Part shown: positions 16,281-24,190 of the stretch, piece after piece
Numbering within the stretch: the stretch's first letter is position 1
How the letters are laid out: every line of letters begins with the position of its first letter
Source of the DNA: Galactobacillus timonensis
GTDB taxonomy: Bacteria; Bacillota_I; Bacilli_A; Erysipelotrichales; Erysipelotrichaceae
Reading direction: 5' to 3'
Assembly (NCBI RefSeq): GCF_900240265.1
Contig: NZ_LT964740.1
Location: forward strand, 86,504-119,479
Length of the DNA stretch: 32,976 bases
Position numbers and translations under genes: made by a program
The notes under the pieces: generated by a model
What the model saw: only the letters and a program-made list of their open reading frames with translations
The model's database searches: none
Told to the model about the DNA's origin: nothing

Positions 16281-17300
16281 CTTTGTGAGATTTTGAAGCC
16301 ATCGCATTAGATCGACATCATCATTCCAATCTTTTGTGTCTTCAGGTGAGATTTCCTCATATGCGTTTTCTAGAGCTTTTCTTTTGCTTTGCTGGGAAAC
16401 TCTTGCATATATCTCAGTGGTCTTCACACTGGCGTGTCCAAGAAAATCACGAATATATATCAATGGAACACCAGCTTCAAGCATGTGTACTGCCTTGGAA
16501 TGCCGGAGAATATGAGGATGTGTTGGAATGCTGAAGGTAACTCCGGATTTATCTTCTGCCATTGCTGCATACTTTTTCAGAATATATGCTATTCCTGCAC
16601 GAGTAAGCTGATGGTTCTGATTATTTGAAAAGAGGTATTCCTTTGTTGAATATTTCAGAGTATTCAGATTGTTTTCTTCAATATACTTCCGGAGAATCCC
16701 GGCTGTATTTCCCATGATAGGCACAAAGCGAGTCTTATTTCCTTTGCCTGTTATTCTGACTGTTTCCGGACTATTCAAGCGGATATCATCAACTTTCAAA
16801 CTGCAGATCTCGCTAACTCTGGCACCAGTGTCATACATTACGGTCAATAAGACTTTATCTCTGCGACCTCTTGCAGTCTCTGTATCAGGTGCACCGAGAA
16901 TTGCCTTTACTTCTTCTACTGTTAGATACGGGATAACCCCTGACGGACTCTTCTTATTCTTGATGGCAAGGATTTTCTGATATTCTTCAAAATGATCAAT
17001 ATCCTCCACCTGCACATATCTGATAAAGGAATGAATTGCTGATAATCTGATGTTTCGTGATGATTTCTTGATTCCTCTGCTTGCTTCCAGCCAGTCAAGA
17101 AAATGCAGAATATTGTTCCTTGTCAGTTCGGACAGAGTTACTTTTTCTGGCAGAAGATTCATCTCATCTCGAAAGAAAATCAACAGCAGCTTAAAGGTAT
17201 CCCTGTAGGAACTGATCGTATTAGTGCTTAGATTCCTTTCTCCCGTCAGATACTTTGTAAAGAAACTGGTGACGTAGTAATCAAAGTCTTTATTCTTCAT
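16275..17300 (-). CDS. RIT tyrosine recombinase 3 (last gene of trio)
   Basis: A tyrosine recombinase/integrase of 341 aa from ATG 17300, preferred because GAAGG lies 9 bases upstream and the overlap with the previous gene is then only 11 bp; an upstream ATG at 17336 would give 353 aa. The N-terminal SAM-like core-binding domain covers about 5-105, the catalytic domain about 120-320. Catalytic residues from ATG 17300: Arg161 (GARVSEI), His263 and Arg266 (HILRHS), His289 (LGHASVKTTEIY), Tyr298. The stop lies inside the left inverted repeat, so the element end and gene end are fused. It acts with the two upstream recombinases, presumably as a complex at the inverted ends. Confidence 0.9.
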   Translation of the reverse strand: MKNKDFDYYVTSFFTKYLTGERNLSTNTISSYRDTFKLLLIFFRDEMNLLPEKVTLSELTRNNILHFLDWLEASRGIKKSSRNIRLSAIHSFIRYVQVEDIDHFEEYQKILAIKNKKSPSGVIPYLTVEEVKAILGAPDTETARGRRDKVLLTVMYDTGARVSEICSLKVDDIRLNSPETVRITGKGNKTRFVPIMGNTAGILRKYIEENNLNTLKYSTKEYLFSNNQNHQLTRAGIAYILKKYAAMAEDKSGVTFSIPTHPHILRHSKAVHMLEAGVPLIYIRDFLGHASVKTTEIYARVSQQSKRKALENAYEEISPEDTKDWNDDVDLMRWLQNLTKK

Positions 17301-18243
17301 TTTTGGTGCCTTCAAAGTATCTTTCACACTTTGCAACTATCTCTGGATACAGTTCTGCTGTCAGGCGCAGATAATACTCCGTGCAGCGTGTATCTGAATG
17401 CCCCATGTAAGCACAAAGATATGGCATTAACGCATTGATATCCTGTCCTTCTTTGACCCAGTTGCGGAGACAATGAACGCAGTAAGTGTGACGAAAATCA
17501 TGAATTCTTGGGCCTTTACTTCTGCCGCCATGGTGTATTCCTGCTTTCCATAGGCATCTTCGGAAATGGTGGTATACAGACGCATCGCTAAGACTTTTTC
17601 CCTTACCATTAGTGAAGAGGTATTCTTCCTCTGAAATGCCAGAACGATATTTTCTCTGATAGTCCTGCAGATAATCTAAAGTTACCTGGTGAACAGGTAT
17701 CATCCGATCTTTATTGTTCTTTGCCTGCCGGATAAAGAAGGTGCCGGCTTCAAAATTAATGTCTTTGAATTTTAAATGCATCAATTCGTTTACACGCATA
17801 CCTGTGCTGTAGAGAACTCGGAAAATAACGGCATACTGCTGATTGCACTCATTTTCGAGCCCTTCTTTATCCGCAGCTTGAAATATTGACGCAAGCTCCT
17901 GGTCAGTAAAAATGTGCGGGACATATTCTCTGGTGTAGCTTCCTGCAGGCAGAGGCGGACAAATATATGCTTCGTTTCCTGCTCTGGACATATAACTAGC
18001 TAATTCCCGGATGGCTCCGACCCGATTATTGCGTGTTTGCTTTGTTTCATTTGGCCTTTTTGTGACATAAAGGTTTACAACTTCTTTCGTTAAAGCCGGA
18101 TCCTTTATACCAGCTCTGAAAAAGAATCCATCCATTTCATGGTATCTGCGCTCTGCAGTCTCGTATTTGTAGCCGAGTTTTCGCTTTTCCTGAATCAAGT
18201 CTTCCATGAAAGGGCCGAAGACACTTTTATATTCGAACTTCAT
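17290..18243 (-). CDS. RIT tyrosine recombinase 2 (middle gene)
   Basis: A 317-aa tyrosine recombinase. The ATG overlaps the stop of recombinase 1 as ATGA, so translation is coupled. Core-binding domain about 1-95; catalytic domain about 105-305 with Arg150 (TGMRVNEL), His248/Arg251 (HDFRHTY), His282 (YMGHSDTRCTEYY) and Tyr290 or Tyr291. An insert between HxxR and the last His (CLRNWVKEGQDINALMPYLCAYM) is longer than in XerC/D, as in the middle proteins of other recombinase trios. All catalytic residues are present. Confidence 0.9.
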   Translation of the reverse strand: MKFEYKSVFGPFMEDLIQEKRKLGYKYETAERRYHEMDGFFFRAGIKDPALTKEVVNLYVTKRPNETKQTRNNRVGAIRELASYMSRAGNEAYICPPLPAGSYTREYVPHIFTDQELASIFQAADKEGLENECNQQYAVIFRVLYSTGMRVNELMHLKFKDINFEAGTFFIRQAKNNKDRMIPVHQVTLDYLQDYQRKYRSGISEEEYLFTNGKGKSLSDASVYHHFRRCLWKAGIHHGGRSKGPRIHDFRHTYCVHCLRNWVKEGQDINALMPYLCAYMGHSDTRCTEYYLRLTAELYPEIVAKCERYFEGTKNEE

Positions 18244-19484
18244 GATTCAGACACCTCGTTCGGATTGATCATGCATGCTTTTAAACCGTTCATATCAATC
18301 TGTAAGTATATGCTGGTGGATTTCACACTCGTATGTCCGAGAATCTGACTGATCTGCGGCAGCGGAACCTGCTTTTCAAGCAGAACTCTGCCAAGAGTAT
18401 GCCGCAAAGTATGCATTCCGCAGAATCCTTCCCGCGGAATTGGAACACCAGATAGGGACAGATATTTCCTGAAAATCGTGTTCAGCTCGGAGGATTCGGA
18501 CAAACGCTTATACGGGGCGTTGGCAGTAATAAAAACTGCATTATCTGTTGTGACTGGTCTGCTATGGCGAATATAATCAATAAGAGCCCAGCCAATGTCA
18601 GTCAACAGTGGAAGATGAATGGTATTGCTGGTCTTTTGTTGTTTTATGATGATCTCTTTGGCTTCCCAATTGATATTCTCTAATTCCAGATTCCGGATAT
18701 CTACCGATCGCAGCCCGTATTTGCAGGCAACCATCAGAATTGCATAGTCTCTTTTTCCAACAGGACTATCTCGGTCAACAGAGCCGAGTATTTTTTTGAC
18801 ATCTTCCGGCTTCCAGCTGATAGGCAGATTTGCTCTATGAGGTGCGGAGACTTTCCTTACGAACCTGCTTTTATCCTCAAATGAATATCCGTTGCTGAAA
18901 CAGTAACGAAAGAAAAATCTCATTTCGCCACAACGTGCTGTCACAGACTTTGGTGCTTCATCAATAAATAAAGCAAGGATCTTCTCAACAATTTCCTGAG
19001 TGATTAAATTGCAGTCATGAATGCTATGCGCGCAAAAGTATTCAATAATGAATCGAATTGTCAGTTCCCGGTGCCTTATGGTAGATTTTCGAATGCCCTG
19101 GTCTATCTGTTCCTGCAGGAATCCTTGATAAATTGGTTTCCAATAGTCATCGGTGATTTCGGAATGATATCTTGAAAACCTCGTAACAAATACCTGGCTG
19201 GAGCTGTATACACTTAGCATTTTCTGCGCACGCAGATGGCAAAGCTTTGAACTGTTATAGGACGAACTTACTTCAAGCGATTGAAGAAAGATTCCATAGT
19301 GCTCAGCTAAAAATTCCAAACTGATCTGGTCACTGAAATAAATGTAGTTATATTTGCTGCAATACTTCTTAAATTGGTTGTAATGATGAGTGTAGAGGTT
19401 GATAGTTCCGTTGCTGAAATTACGCTGCCGCATGATCTCAAGTATTTGAAATATGCACTGTTCAATTGTCAACTTGTTCTCCAT
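18240..19484 (-). CDS. RIT tyrosine recombinase 1 (first gene)
   Basis: A 414-aa tyrosine recombinase, the longest of the trio, with an AAAGGAGT ribosome site about 8 bases upstream. An N-terminal extension of about 120 residues precedes the core-binding domain (about 120-215); the catalytic domain follows with Arg259 (YGLRSVDI), Lys284 (QQKTSN), His358/Arg361 (HTLRHT), His384 (LGHTSVKSTSIY) and Tyr393. It is first in the operon, 64 bp inside the right inverted repeat, and the promoter must lie in or next to that repeat. A 7-bp hairpin sits between repeat and start. Confidence 0.9.
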   Translation of the reverse strand: MENKLTIEQCIFQILEIMRQRNFSNGTINLYTHHYNQFKKYCSKYNYIYFSDQISLEFLAEHYGIFLQSLEVSSSYNSSKLCHLRAQKMLSVYSSSQVFVTRFSRYHSEITDDYWKPIYQGFLQEQIDQGIRKSTIRHRELTIRFIIEYFCAHSIHDCNLITQEIVEKILALFIDEAPKSVTARCGEMRFFFRYCFSNGYSFEDKSRFVRKVSAPHRANLPISWKPEDVKKILGSVDRDSPVGKRDYAILMVACKYGLRSVDIRNLELENINWEAKEIIIKQQKTSNTIHLPLLTDIGWALIDYIRHSRPVTTDNAVFITANAPYKRLSESSELNTIFRKYLSLSGVPIPREGFCGMHTLRHTLGRVLLEKQVPLPQISQILGHTSVKSTSIYLQIDMNGLKACMINPNEVSES

Positions 19485-19499
19485 TTTGAGAACTCCTTT

Positions 19500-19517
19500 C
19501 TATGGGTACTCCCATAG
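19500..19517 (-). promoter_or_regulatory. Hairpin in the recombinase operon leader
   Basis: CTATGGG-TACT-CCCATAG, a perfect 7-bp stem with a 4-base loop, 15 bp upstream of the first recombinase ATG and just before its ribosome site. It could be an operator or a translation-modulating hairpin; there is no T tract for termination. Confidence 0.45.
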
Positions 19518-19547
19518 AAGAAGTATTACCGGAATGGTAGGACAAGA

Positions 19548-19639
19548 AAATAATGTAAAGTGATTGCCGCAGTTATCTGCATCAGCACAGATGATTGCGG
19601 CATTTACTTTACATTATCAATTGCTTTGCATAATTTCCT
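19548..19639. repeat. RIT right inverted end (92 bp)
   Basis: Inverted partner of 16189-16280 with two mismatches. It carries the same internal dyad with AATGTAAAG at one side and CTTTACATT at the other. The outermost GG-A-A-A-T-T abuts the GGA GGA codons of istB. Confidence 0.9.
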
Positions 19640-19921
19640 CCTCCTGCCGGTCCTGTAATCAGAAGGTTTCTTCCTTCTTCAATCCATTTGCAGTCGGCAA
19701 GATGTTCGATGCTTTCCGTATCCAGCTGACGGTCTGCGTCATAAATGCTTTGATCTATATCGGCCTGTGGATAGCGTAAGGAAGCTTTCTTCAGATAGCG
19801 GCTGAACTTCTTTTGATACCGGAGATCCCATTCCGCTTCAATCAATTTTTCAATCCGTTCTTCTGCGGGTATAAGATCTGTGTTCGGTTCCTCCGCCTGC
19901 TTTTCCAATTGAATATACCGA
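19639..19921 (-). pseudogene. istB: IS21 istB, 5' part (split by RIT, also truncated at its N-terminus)
   Basis: Minus-strand frame encoding 'YIQLEKQAEEPNTDLIPAEERIEKLIEAEWDLRYQKKF..', 'ASLRYPQADID' and 'LADCKWIEEGRNLLITGPAGG', the N-terminal IstB domain and the start of Walker A. The usual first 15 or so residues are missing: IstB-like sequence stops near 19920, exactly where another IS21 end (TGTGGCG, 19922) begins. So this gene has been hit twice. The frame reads on into foreign DNA to 20013, and that extension is not part of IstB. Confidence 0.8.
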
Positions 19922-20142
19922 TGTGGCGAAGCCGGGTTTCCGGTGAAACCAAGGCCACCCTTTTGAAGGTTGGGATCATGTGATTCCGGACCTTCAAGGC
20001 CATCCTGACGCACCCCAAATTTTTGAGAAACCCTCTTTCTATAATGGCGGTGAGGCTTATCGCCTCACTTGTACGAAAGGAGGTTATTTTTTATGTCAAA
20101 GTACAAGGAAATCCTGCGGCTTCTATCAACCACAGGGCTCTC
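19922..20142 (+). mobile_element. Left end fragment of a second IS21-family element, with first codons of istA
   Basis: Begins TGTGGCGAAGCC and contains repeated CCGG / AAGGCCA motifs typical of IS21 ends, a GTGAGGC..GCCTCAC hairpin (about 20050-20068), AAAGGAGG, and ATG 20094 opening 'MSKYKEILRLLSTTGLS', the standard IstA start. The frame is cut at 20143 by the next IS21. No continuation of this istA is found after that element, so the rest was lost by deletion or rearrangement. Confidence 0.65.
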
Positions 20143-20154
20143 TGCAAATGCCGG

Positions 20155-20270
20155 CGAAATAAGACCACATCGTCCGGACCATAAGGCCAGCGCGTCCGGT
20201 TGTGAAAGACCACCACATCCGGAAATCTGATACCACATTGTCCGGTGAATCAAGTCCACCCTCTGTGTTC
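20155..20270 (+). repeat. IS21 left-end transposase-binding repeats
   Basis: Four spaced copies ending in TCCGG: ACCACATCGTCCGG, CCAGCGCGTCCGG, ACCACATCCGG and ACCACATTGTCCGG, about 23-28 bases apart. They mirror the right-end copies. No gene lies in 20143-20339; the istA promoter should be inside this array. Confidence 0.7.
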
Positions 20271-20339
20271 TATAGTGAATCTTGTATGGGAATTGAACAT
20301 CCGGCAGTTCCCGTACTGGAAATGGAGGGCATGAATAAT

Positions 20340-21890
20340 ATGCCAAACTATATGGACGTCGCCAAGATGCGGCGTCAGGGCTGCAGTCAGAGAAAAATTG
20401 CCAGTTCCCTGCACATGGGACGTGACAAGATCTCTGACATTTTTTCTATCATGGATTCCAATCATCTTACTTACGATCAGATGAAGAAATTGCCACCGCA
20501 GGAACTGGAAGAACTGTTCAACCCCGGAAGTGCTGCCAACAGCGTTTATGTTCAGCCTGATTTCGAATCTCTTTCCAAAGAACTGGCTGCTCCGAACATG
20601 ACGATAGCTCAGCTTTGGAGAGAATATACGGATACCTGTCTGCTGAATCATCAGGTTCCCTACAGGAGAACACAGTTCGAGTTCCTGCTCTCTGGGTATC
20701 TGAAGACACATAACTATTCCGAGATCATCCAGCACAAGGCAGGTGAACGTTGCGAACTGGACTGGGTCGGTGACCGTCCCACATGGATTGATCCGGAAAC
20801 CGGCGAAGAAATCAAAGGTTATATTTTCGTAGGTGTTCTTCCGTTCAGTGACTTTGGTTATGCAGAAGCTACGCTGGACATGAAGGAACGTGCCTGGATC
20901 TATTGCAATGAGCACATGTTCGAGTACTTTGGCGGTGTTACTCCGCTGACCATGATCGATAACCTCAAGACAGGTGTGGTCAGTCATCCATGGGGTGATG
21001 AGGCCGAATTCAACAAGAGCTATATCGCAATGGCTGACTACTATGGCACATCTGTAATTGCGGGCAAGGTAAGGTCACCGCATGCAAAGCCTACAATCGA
21101 GAACTTCGTGAGGATGATCGAACGTGCCATGGCCGGGCTTCGCAACTGCCAGTTCTTCAGTGTCGAAGAGTATAACGAGCGCCTCCGGATTGAAGTGGAC
21201 AGAATCAACGGCACACCCTTTACAAACAAAGCAGGAACCCGCAGGGAAAAGTTCCTTGAGTTTGAGAAAGACCTTCTCCTGCCTCTTCCTGCCAAGCCAT
21301 ATGAACCATTTGAAGCCGGACGTGCAAAGGTAAACAATTCCTATCACGTCAGTTCCGGAAGGAATTACTATTCGGTTCCCTATAAGATGTGCAATATCGG
21401 TGACTACGTATCTCTGCGCATTTATCAGGACCACATCGACATCTATACCGACAACAATGCACAGTTCCTGTGCACACACCGCAGATTCTCTTCAAAGGTG
21501 ATCGGCCATTATGATACAGATCCTGCTCATATGCCGCCCGGAGGTTCCAGGGACTGGAATAAGGAACGTTTTCTCAGATGGTCGGATGATCTCGGACCGA
21601 ATGTACATATGATGGTGCAGAAGATCTTCGAAGGCGGAAGACCGGAACAGGTCTATTACGACAAGGTTCATGCAATTCTGAAAACAGCAGACACATTCGG
21701 AGCCTCCAAACTCGACCGTGCCTGCCTTTGCTGTATGGAAAAATCAATCAATCCAACAGTCAAGAATATTAAAGCCTTGATGAAGGCAGATATACAAGCA
21801 GAAACAAACAATGTAAATATGGAACAGGATTCCCAGAGTGCATGGCTGAGAGGAGATGATTACTATGACACGCAGAAGCACGGCAGGTAA
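20340..21890 (+). CDS. istA: IS21-family transposase IstA
   Basis: A 516-aa DDE transposase. I start at ATG 20340 because GGAGGG (20324-20329) is then 10 bases away; the ATG at 20331 is almost on top of it. The N-terminal HTH (MRRQGCSQRKIASSLHMGRDKISDIF) begins near residue 8. The rve-type catalytic core has Asp141 (ELDWVGD), Asp207 (MIDNLKTG) and Glu254 (KPTIENFVRMIE), then the Mu-type C-terminal beta-barrel region (NSYHVSSGRNYYSVPYK). It is intact and overlaps istB by 26 bp, the usual IS21 arrangement. It needs IstB for target capture, and that gene is broken here. Confidence 0.92.
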   Translation: MPNYMDVAKMRRQGCSQRKIASSLHMGRDKISDIFSIMDSNHLTYDQMKKLPPQELEELFNPGSAANSVYVQPDFESLSKELAAPNMTIAQLWREYTDTCLLNHQVPYRRTQFEFLLSGYLKTHNYSEIIQHKAGERCELDWVGDRPTWIDPETGEEIKGYIFVGVLPFSDFGYAEATLDMKERAWIYCNEHMFEYFGGVTPLTMIDNLKTGVVSHPWGDEAEFNKSYIAMADYYGTSVIAGKVRSPHAKPTIENFVRMIERAMAGLRNCQFFSVEEYNERLRIEVDRINGTPFTNKAGTRREKFLEFEKDLLLPLPAKPYEPFEAGRAKVNNSYHVSSGRNYYSVPYKMCNIGDYVSLRIYQDHIDIYTDNNAQFLCTHRRFSSKVIGHYDTDPAHMPPGGSRDWNKERFLRWSDDLGPNVHMMVQKIFEGGRPEQVYYDKVHAILKTADTFGASKLDRACLCCMEKSINPTVKNIKALMKADIQAETNNVNMEQDSQSAWLRGDDYYDTQKHGR

Positions 21891-22113
21891 TTCATTCCAG
21901 GAAGCCCTGCACCAGCTCAGGGATCTGAAGTTGAATGCCATGGCTGATGAACTGACGCTGATCCTGGCCGATCCAAAGTGCCAGGGACTGACATCAGATC
22001 AGCTTCTCTCACGCATAGTGGATGCAGAATACCAGCAGCACAATCATACCCGGGTCAAGGGACTAATCAAGCGTGCAGGATTCAAGGATCCTACTGCATC
22101 GCTTGATCAGATC

Positions 22114-22730
22114 GCAAACAGCGGACTTTTGGGGAGAAGTCGACGGCAATCAATGGAACCGTGACGACGGTAAATTGGTACCGCAGCGGCGGCAGTTTGG
22201 TACTAAAAAACAGAAAACCCAGCCATCATAAGAGGCTGAGCTTCTTTCTGACTATTTTATTGCCTGCGCTGCCAGGATGCGTTCGAGTTCAGCAGTAATG
22301 TCCATCTCCCGCATAGAATCCCCTTGTATTTCCAGGTCATATGCCTTGGAAACCAGTCTGTTGATGATTGCGTCTGCCAGGCTTGTGGATCTCACTCCCA
22401 GTCTTGTATACATTTCATCCTTCATCAGCTGGGAACAGATAATAAACGATCTCGGATGATTTCTGGACGGCCGCAGCGATTTTTTCCCTGCGGCAGTTGT
22501 CCTTTCTCAATGTACCGTGAAGCCTTCAGAGTTATTTATCCTATTTCTGGCACCTTCGACACTTGATACTATCTTTTTTATGAATGGGAAGCCGGATCAT
22601 TGCTCTTTCATACAATTTCTCACTAGATTACACATTGAATTATCAGCAACGTCGCTTTGGTACCGTCGCAGTCTCCGTCGAGGCGGTTCCAAAAGTGCCG
22701 ACGCCCCGCGTCCACAAATCCGCCGTTTGC
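22114..22730 (-). mobile_element. Internally deleted IS21-like element (617 bp) inside istB
   Basis: The termini GCAAACAGCGG.. (22114) and ..CCGCCGTTTGC (22730) match inverted at 16 of the first 20 bases, with further similarity inward (GTCGACGGC / CGTCGGC, GGAACCG, CGACGG). GATCAGATC is repeated on both sides (22105-22113, 22731-22739), a likely target duplication. The only coding content is the end of a different istB on the minus strand. So it is a non-autonomous deletion derivative, mobilised by a transposase in trans. Confidence 0.7.
22252..22472 (-). pseudogene. istB: istB C-terminal fragment within the 617-bp element
   Basis: Minus-strand frame: 'NHPRSFIICSQLM', 'GVRSTSLADAIINRLVSKAYDLEIQGDSMREMD' and a short tail ending in TAG (22252-22254). 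This is the last third of an IstB ATPase (the strand after Walker B, sensor/arginine-finger region 'ADAIINRLV', and MRE). Upstream the frame meets a stop, so the ATPase core was deleted. It differs from the host istB ('AAIDRLVHNAFTLNIEGKDMREKYM'), so it came from another IS21 lineage. Confidence 0.7.
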
Positions 22731-23314
22731 GATCAGATCGATTACGATCCGGAAAGGAAGATCAATAAGGATGTGATCCAGCAGCTCAGGACGAATGCGT
22801 ACATTCAGGGCCACAGGAATGTCGTCATCGGCGGTCCGACAGGTGCAGGAAAGTCCTTCATCAGTCAGGCGCTTGGAATCAATGCGTGCCAGGCGCAGTA
22901 CCATGTGAGGTATATCGGTATGTATGATCTGATGACGGAGTTTGCAATCAGAGAAGCTTCCCCACAGTCTGTCATGGAATATTTGAAGAAGCTTACCAAG
23001 CCAGATGTGCTGATCATTGATGACTTCATGATGACTAACGTAACAAAGGATGCGCAGGACTTTATCCTCAAACTCATGGATTCACGCAACAAGAAGAACT
23101 CCACGATCGTCAGCTCTCAGCTTATGGAGGTTGAATGGAGGCGCAGATTCATTGACAGAGCGATTGGCGAAGCAGCTATAGACCGGCTGGTTCATAACGC
23201 ATTTACGCTGAACATTGAAGGCAAGGATATGAGAGAGAAGTACATGTAACAGATAACAGCACTGGATACCGCCGGATGGGTATCCGTTCTTAGCTGAAGC
23301 AGGCCACCCTGAGG

Positions 23315-23402
23315 GGTGGCCTTACTTTACCGGACGGCATGGACTTGAACTACCGGATGACTGGTCTTGAACATCCGGATTCAGTGGCCTTGAATCTCCG
23401 GT
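23315..23402 (+). repeat. IS21 right-end transposase-binding repeats
   Basis: Copies read on the minus strand: TTCAAGGCCACTGAATCCGG, TTCAAGACCAGTCATCCGG, TTCAAGTCCATGCCGTCCGG, plus a degenerate TAAGGCCACC next to a CCACCCTGAGGGGTGG hairpin. They are spaced about 22-25 bases apart and inverted relative to the left end. Confidence 0.75.
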
Positions 23403-24184
23403 TTTTGCATTAAACATACTACTATAAATTTTGACAACATTCCCTGCTCTGGAATCACATTTAGTAAAGCAAAAGTAGTGGTATGTAAGACTATCCAAGG
23501 CGCAGGCTTCAAAATTTTATTTTTACTAAAAAGACTATAACCAAGAATAAAAACTGGCACGTATTGAAATGCTGTCCATATTTGAAAATAATTTCGCAAA
23601 AAATGGGCTCCAACGATACTAATACAATACGACAGCGTTCCAACCACAATAGCTGTAGTATTATTTTTTTTAAATATATTTTCTGACAGCCAAGCTATAA
23701 TAAATAAATCGAATAGCATGAGTAAAAACCAAAGCTGCGAAGGTGACGTTCCCAATAAATATTTAGTAATTAATGTAGATATAGGATAATGGTCAAAATA
23801 TTGTGTAATCGGTATTACCCAAACTGTGCAAATAAAAAAATAAGGTATTATTAAACGTCTAAACTTTTTTTTTGCTAAATCATATATATTATTATAATGT
23901 TTTATACTTTGCAAATATGAGAAGATGAATCCACTTACCAATGTAAATCCCCAAATATGAAATGAGTTTAACCAACTTGGTATGACCTGAAAAAACTTTG
24001 AGGGTTGAACAATAGTTGCTTCAGTGAACCAATCTCCATGCCAAAAAACACATGAATGATAAATCACAACCAATAGCATTAGTAATACCTTCACAAAAGT
24101 ACAATTGTCTAGCTCTTTATTAGAATACTTATAATTATTTTCCGGTCGCTTATACATATTTCTATATAATGAAGTGTCTTTCAT
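23381..24184 (-). pseudogene. Membrane acyltransferase (acyltransferase-3 family), 3' end cut by IS21
   Basis: Integral membrane O-acyltransferase of the type that decorates surface polysaccharides (OafA/WecH-like). 'CTFVKVLLMLLVVIYHSCVFWHGDW' (28-52) holds the family's N-terminal His (His43), and several membrane helices follow (about 71-92, 112-128, 148-168, 175-194, 203-217, 228-245). Native sequence ends at Met260 (23410). The final residues (QKPEIQGH) are read from the IS21 terminus, whose bases also supply the stop. Family members usually have about 330-350 aa, so roughly the last three helices are gone and activity is doubtful. It is the last gene of the AT-rich operon, 6 bp after the nhaC remnant. 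Confidence 0.8.
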
Positions 24185-24190
24185 ATTTCT

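Larger units (their letters stand above)
16168..19638 (-). mobile_element. Recombinase-in-trio (RIT-type) element inserted in istB
   Basis: About 3.47 kb holding only three overlapping tyrosine recombinase genes on one strand, flanked by 92-bp inverted repeats (16189-16280 and 19548-19639) that differ at two positions. Removing 16168-19638 rebuilds a Walker A motif in istB, which fixes the borders to within about 2 bases. No target duplication longer than GG is seen. The layout (three adjacent site-specific recombinases, long terminal inverted repeats, no cargo) is that described for RIT elements; Tn554-type elements share the trio but carry cargo and lack such repeats. Coding content is intact, so it may be mobile. 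Confidence 0.85.
21865..23249 (+). pseudogene. istB: IS21 istB, interrupted by a 617-bp insertion
   Basis: ATG 21865 follows AGGAG and opens 'MTRRSTAGNSFQEALHQLRDLKLNAMADEL'. The frame stays IstB-like to GAT CAG ATC at 22113, then runs into the insertion and stops. From 22731 the IstB frame resumes with the same GAT CAG ATC, then 'DYDPERKINKDV', Walker A GGPTGAGKS, Walker B 'VLIIDDFMM', and ends at 23249. Deleting 22114-22739 rejoins both parts in frame as 252 aa, the normal IstB length. The 3' part has an upstream ATG (22584) only by chance within the insertion; a truncated ATPase could still be translated. Confidence 0.88.
20143..23409 (+). mobile_element. IS21-family element with its own insertion
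   Basis: The left end starts TGCAAATGCCGG (20143) and the right end closes CCGGTTTTTGCA (23409), matching as inverted termini (TGCAAA..CCGG..GA..T..AAG..CCA..TCCGG). Both ends carry about four imperfect repeats of the form AAG-(A/G/T)-CCA-N4-6-TCCGG (20155-20270 and 23315-23402), the transposase-binding sites typical of IS21. It contains istA and a split istB. Without the 22114-22739 insertion it would be about 2.64 kb. The flanks show no matching target duplication (CTCTC versus TTAAA), so the two sides were probably not adjacent originally. Confidence 0.8.

Noticed and set aside
19922..20013. N-terminal extension of the istB 5' fragment
   Set aside because: The frame is open by chance through another IS21 end; IstB-like residues begin only after about 19920.
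20250..20987. 245-codon minus-strand frame opposite istA
   Set aside because: Overlaps the catalytic core of a clear transposase; its composition is that of an antisense frame.
22584..22730. N-terminal 49 codons of the frame leading into istB 3' part
   Set aside because: They are read from the inserted 617-bp element, not from IstB.
20138..23414. Target-site duplication for the complete IS21
   Set aside because: The flanks CTCTC and TTAAA do not match, so none is claimed.
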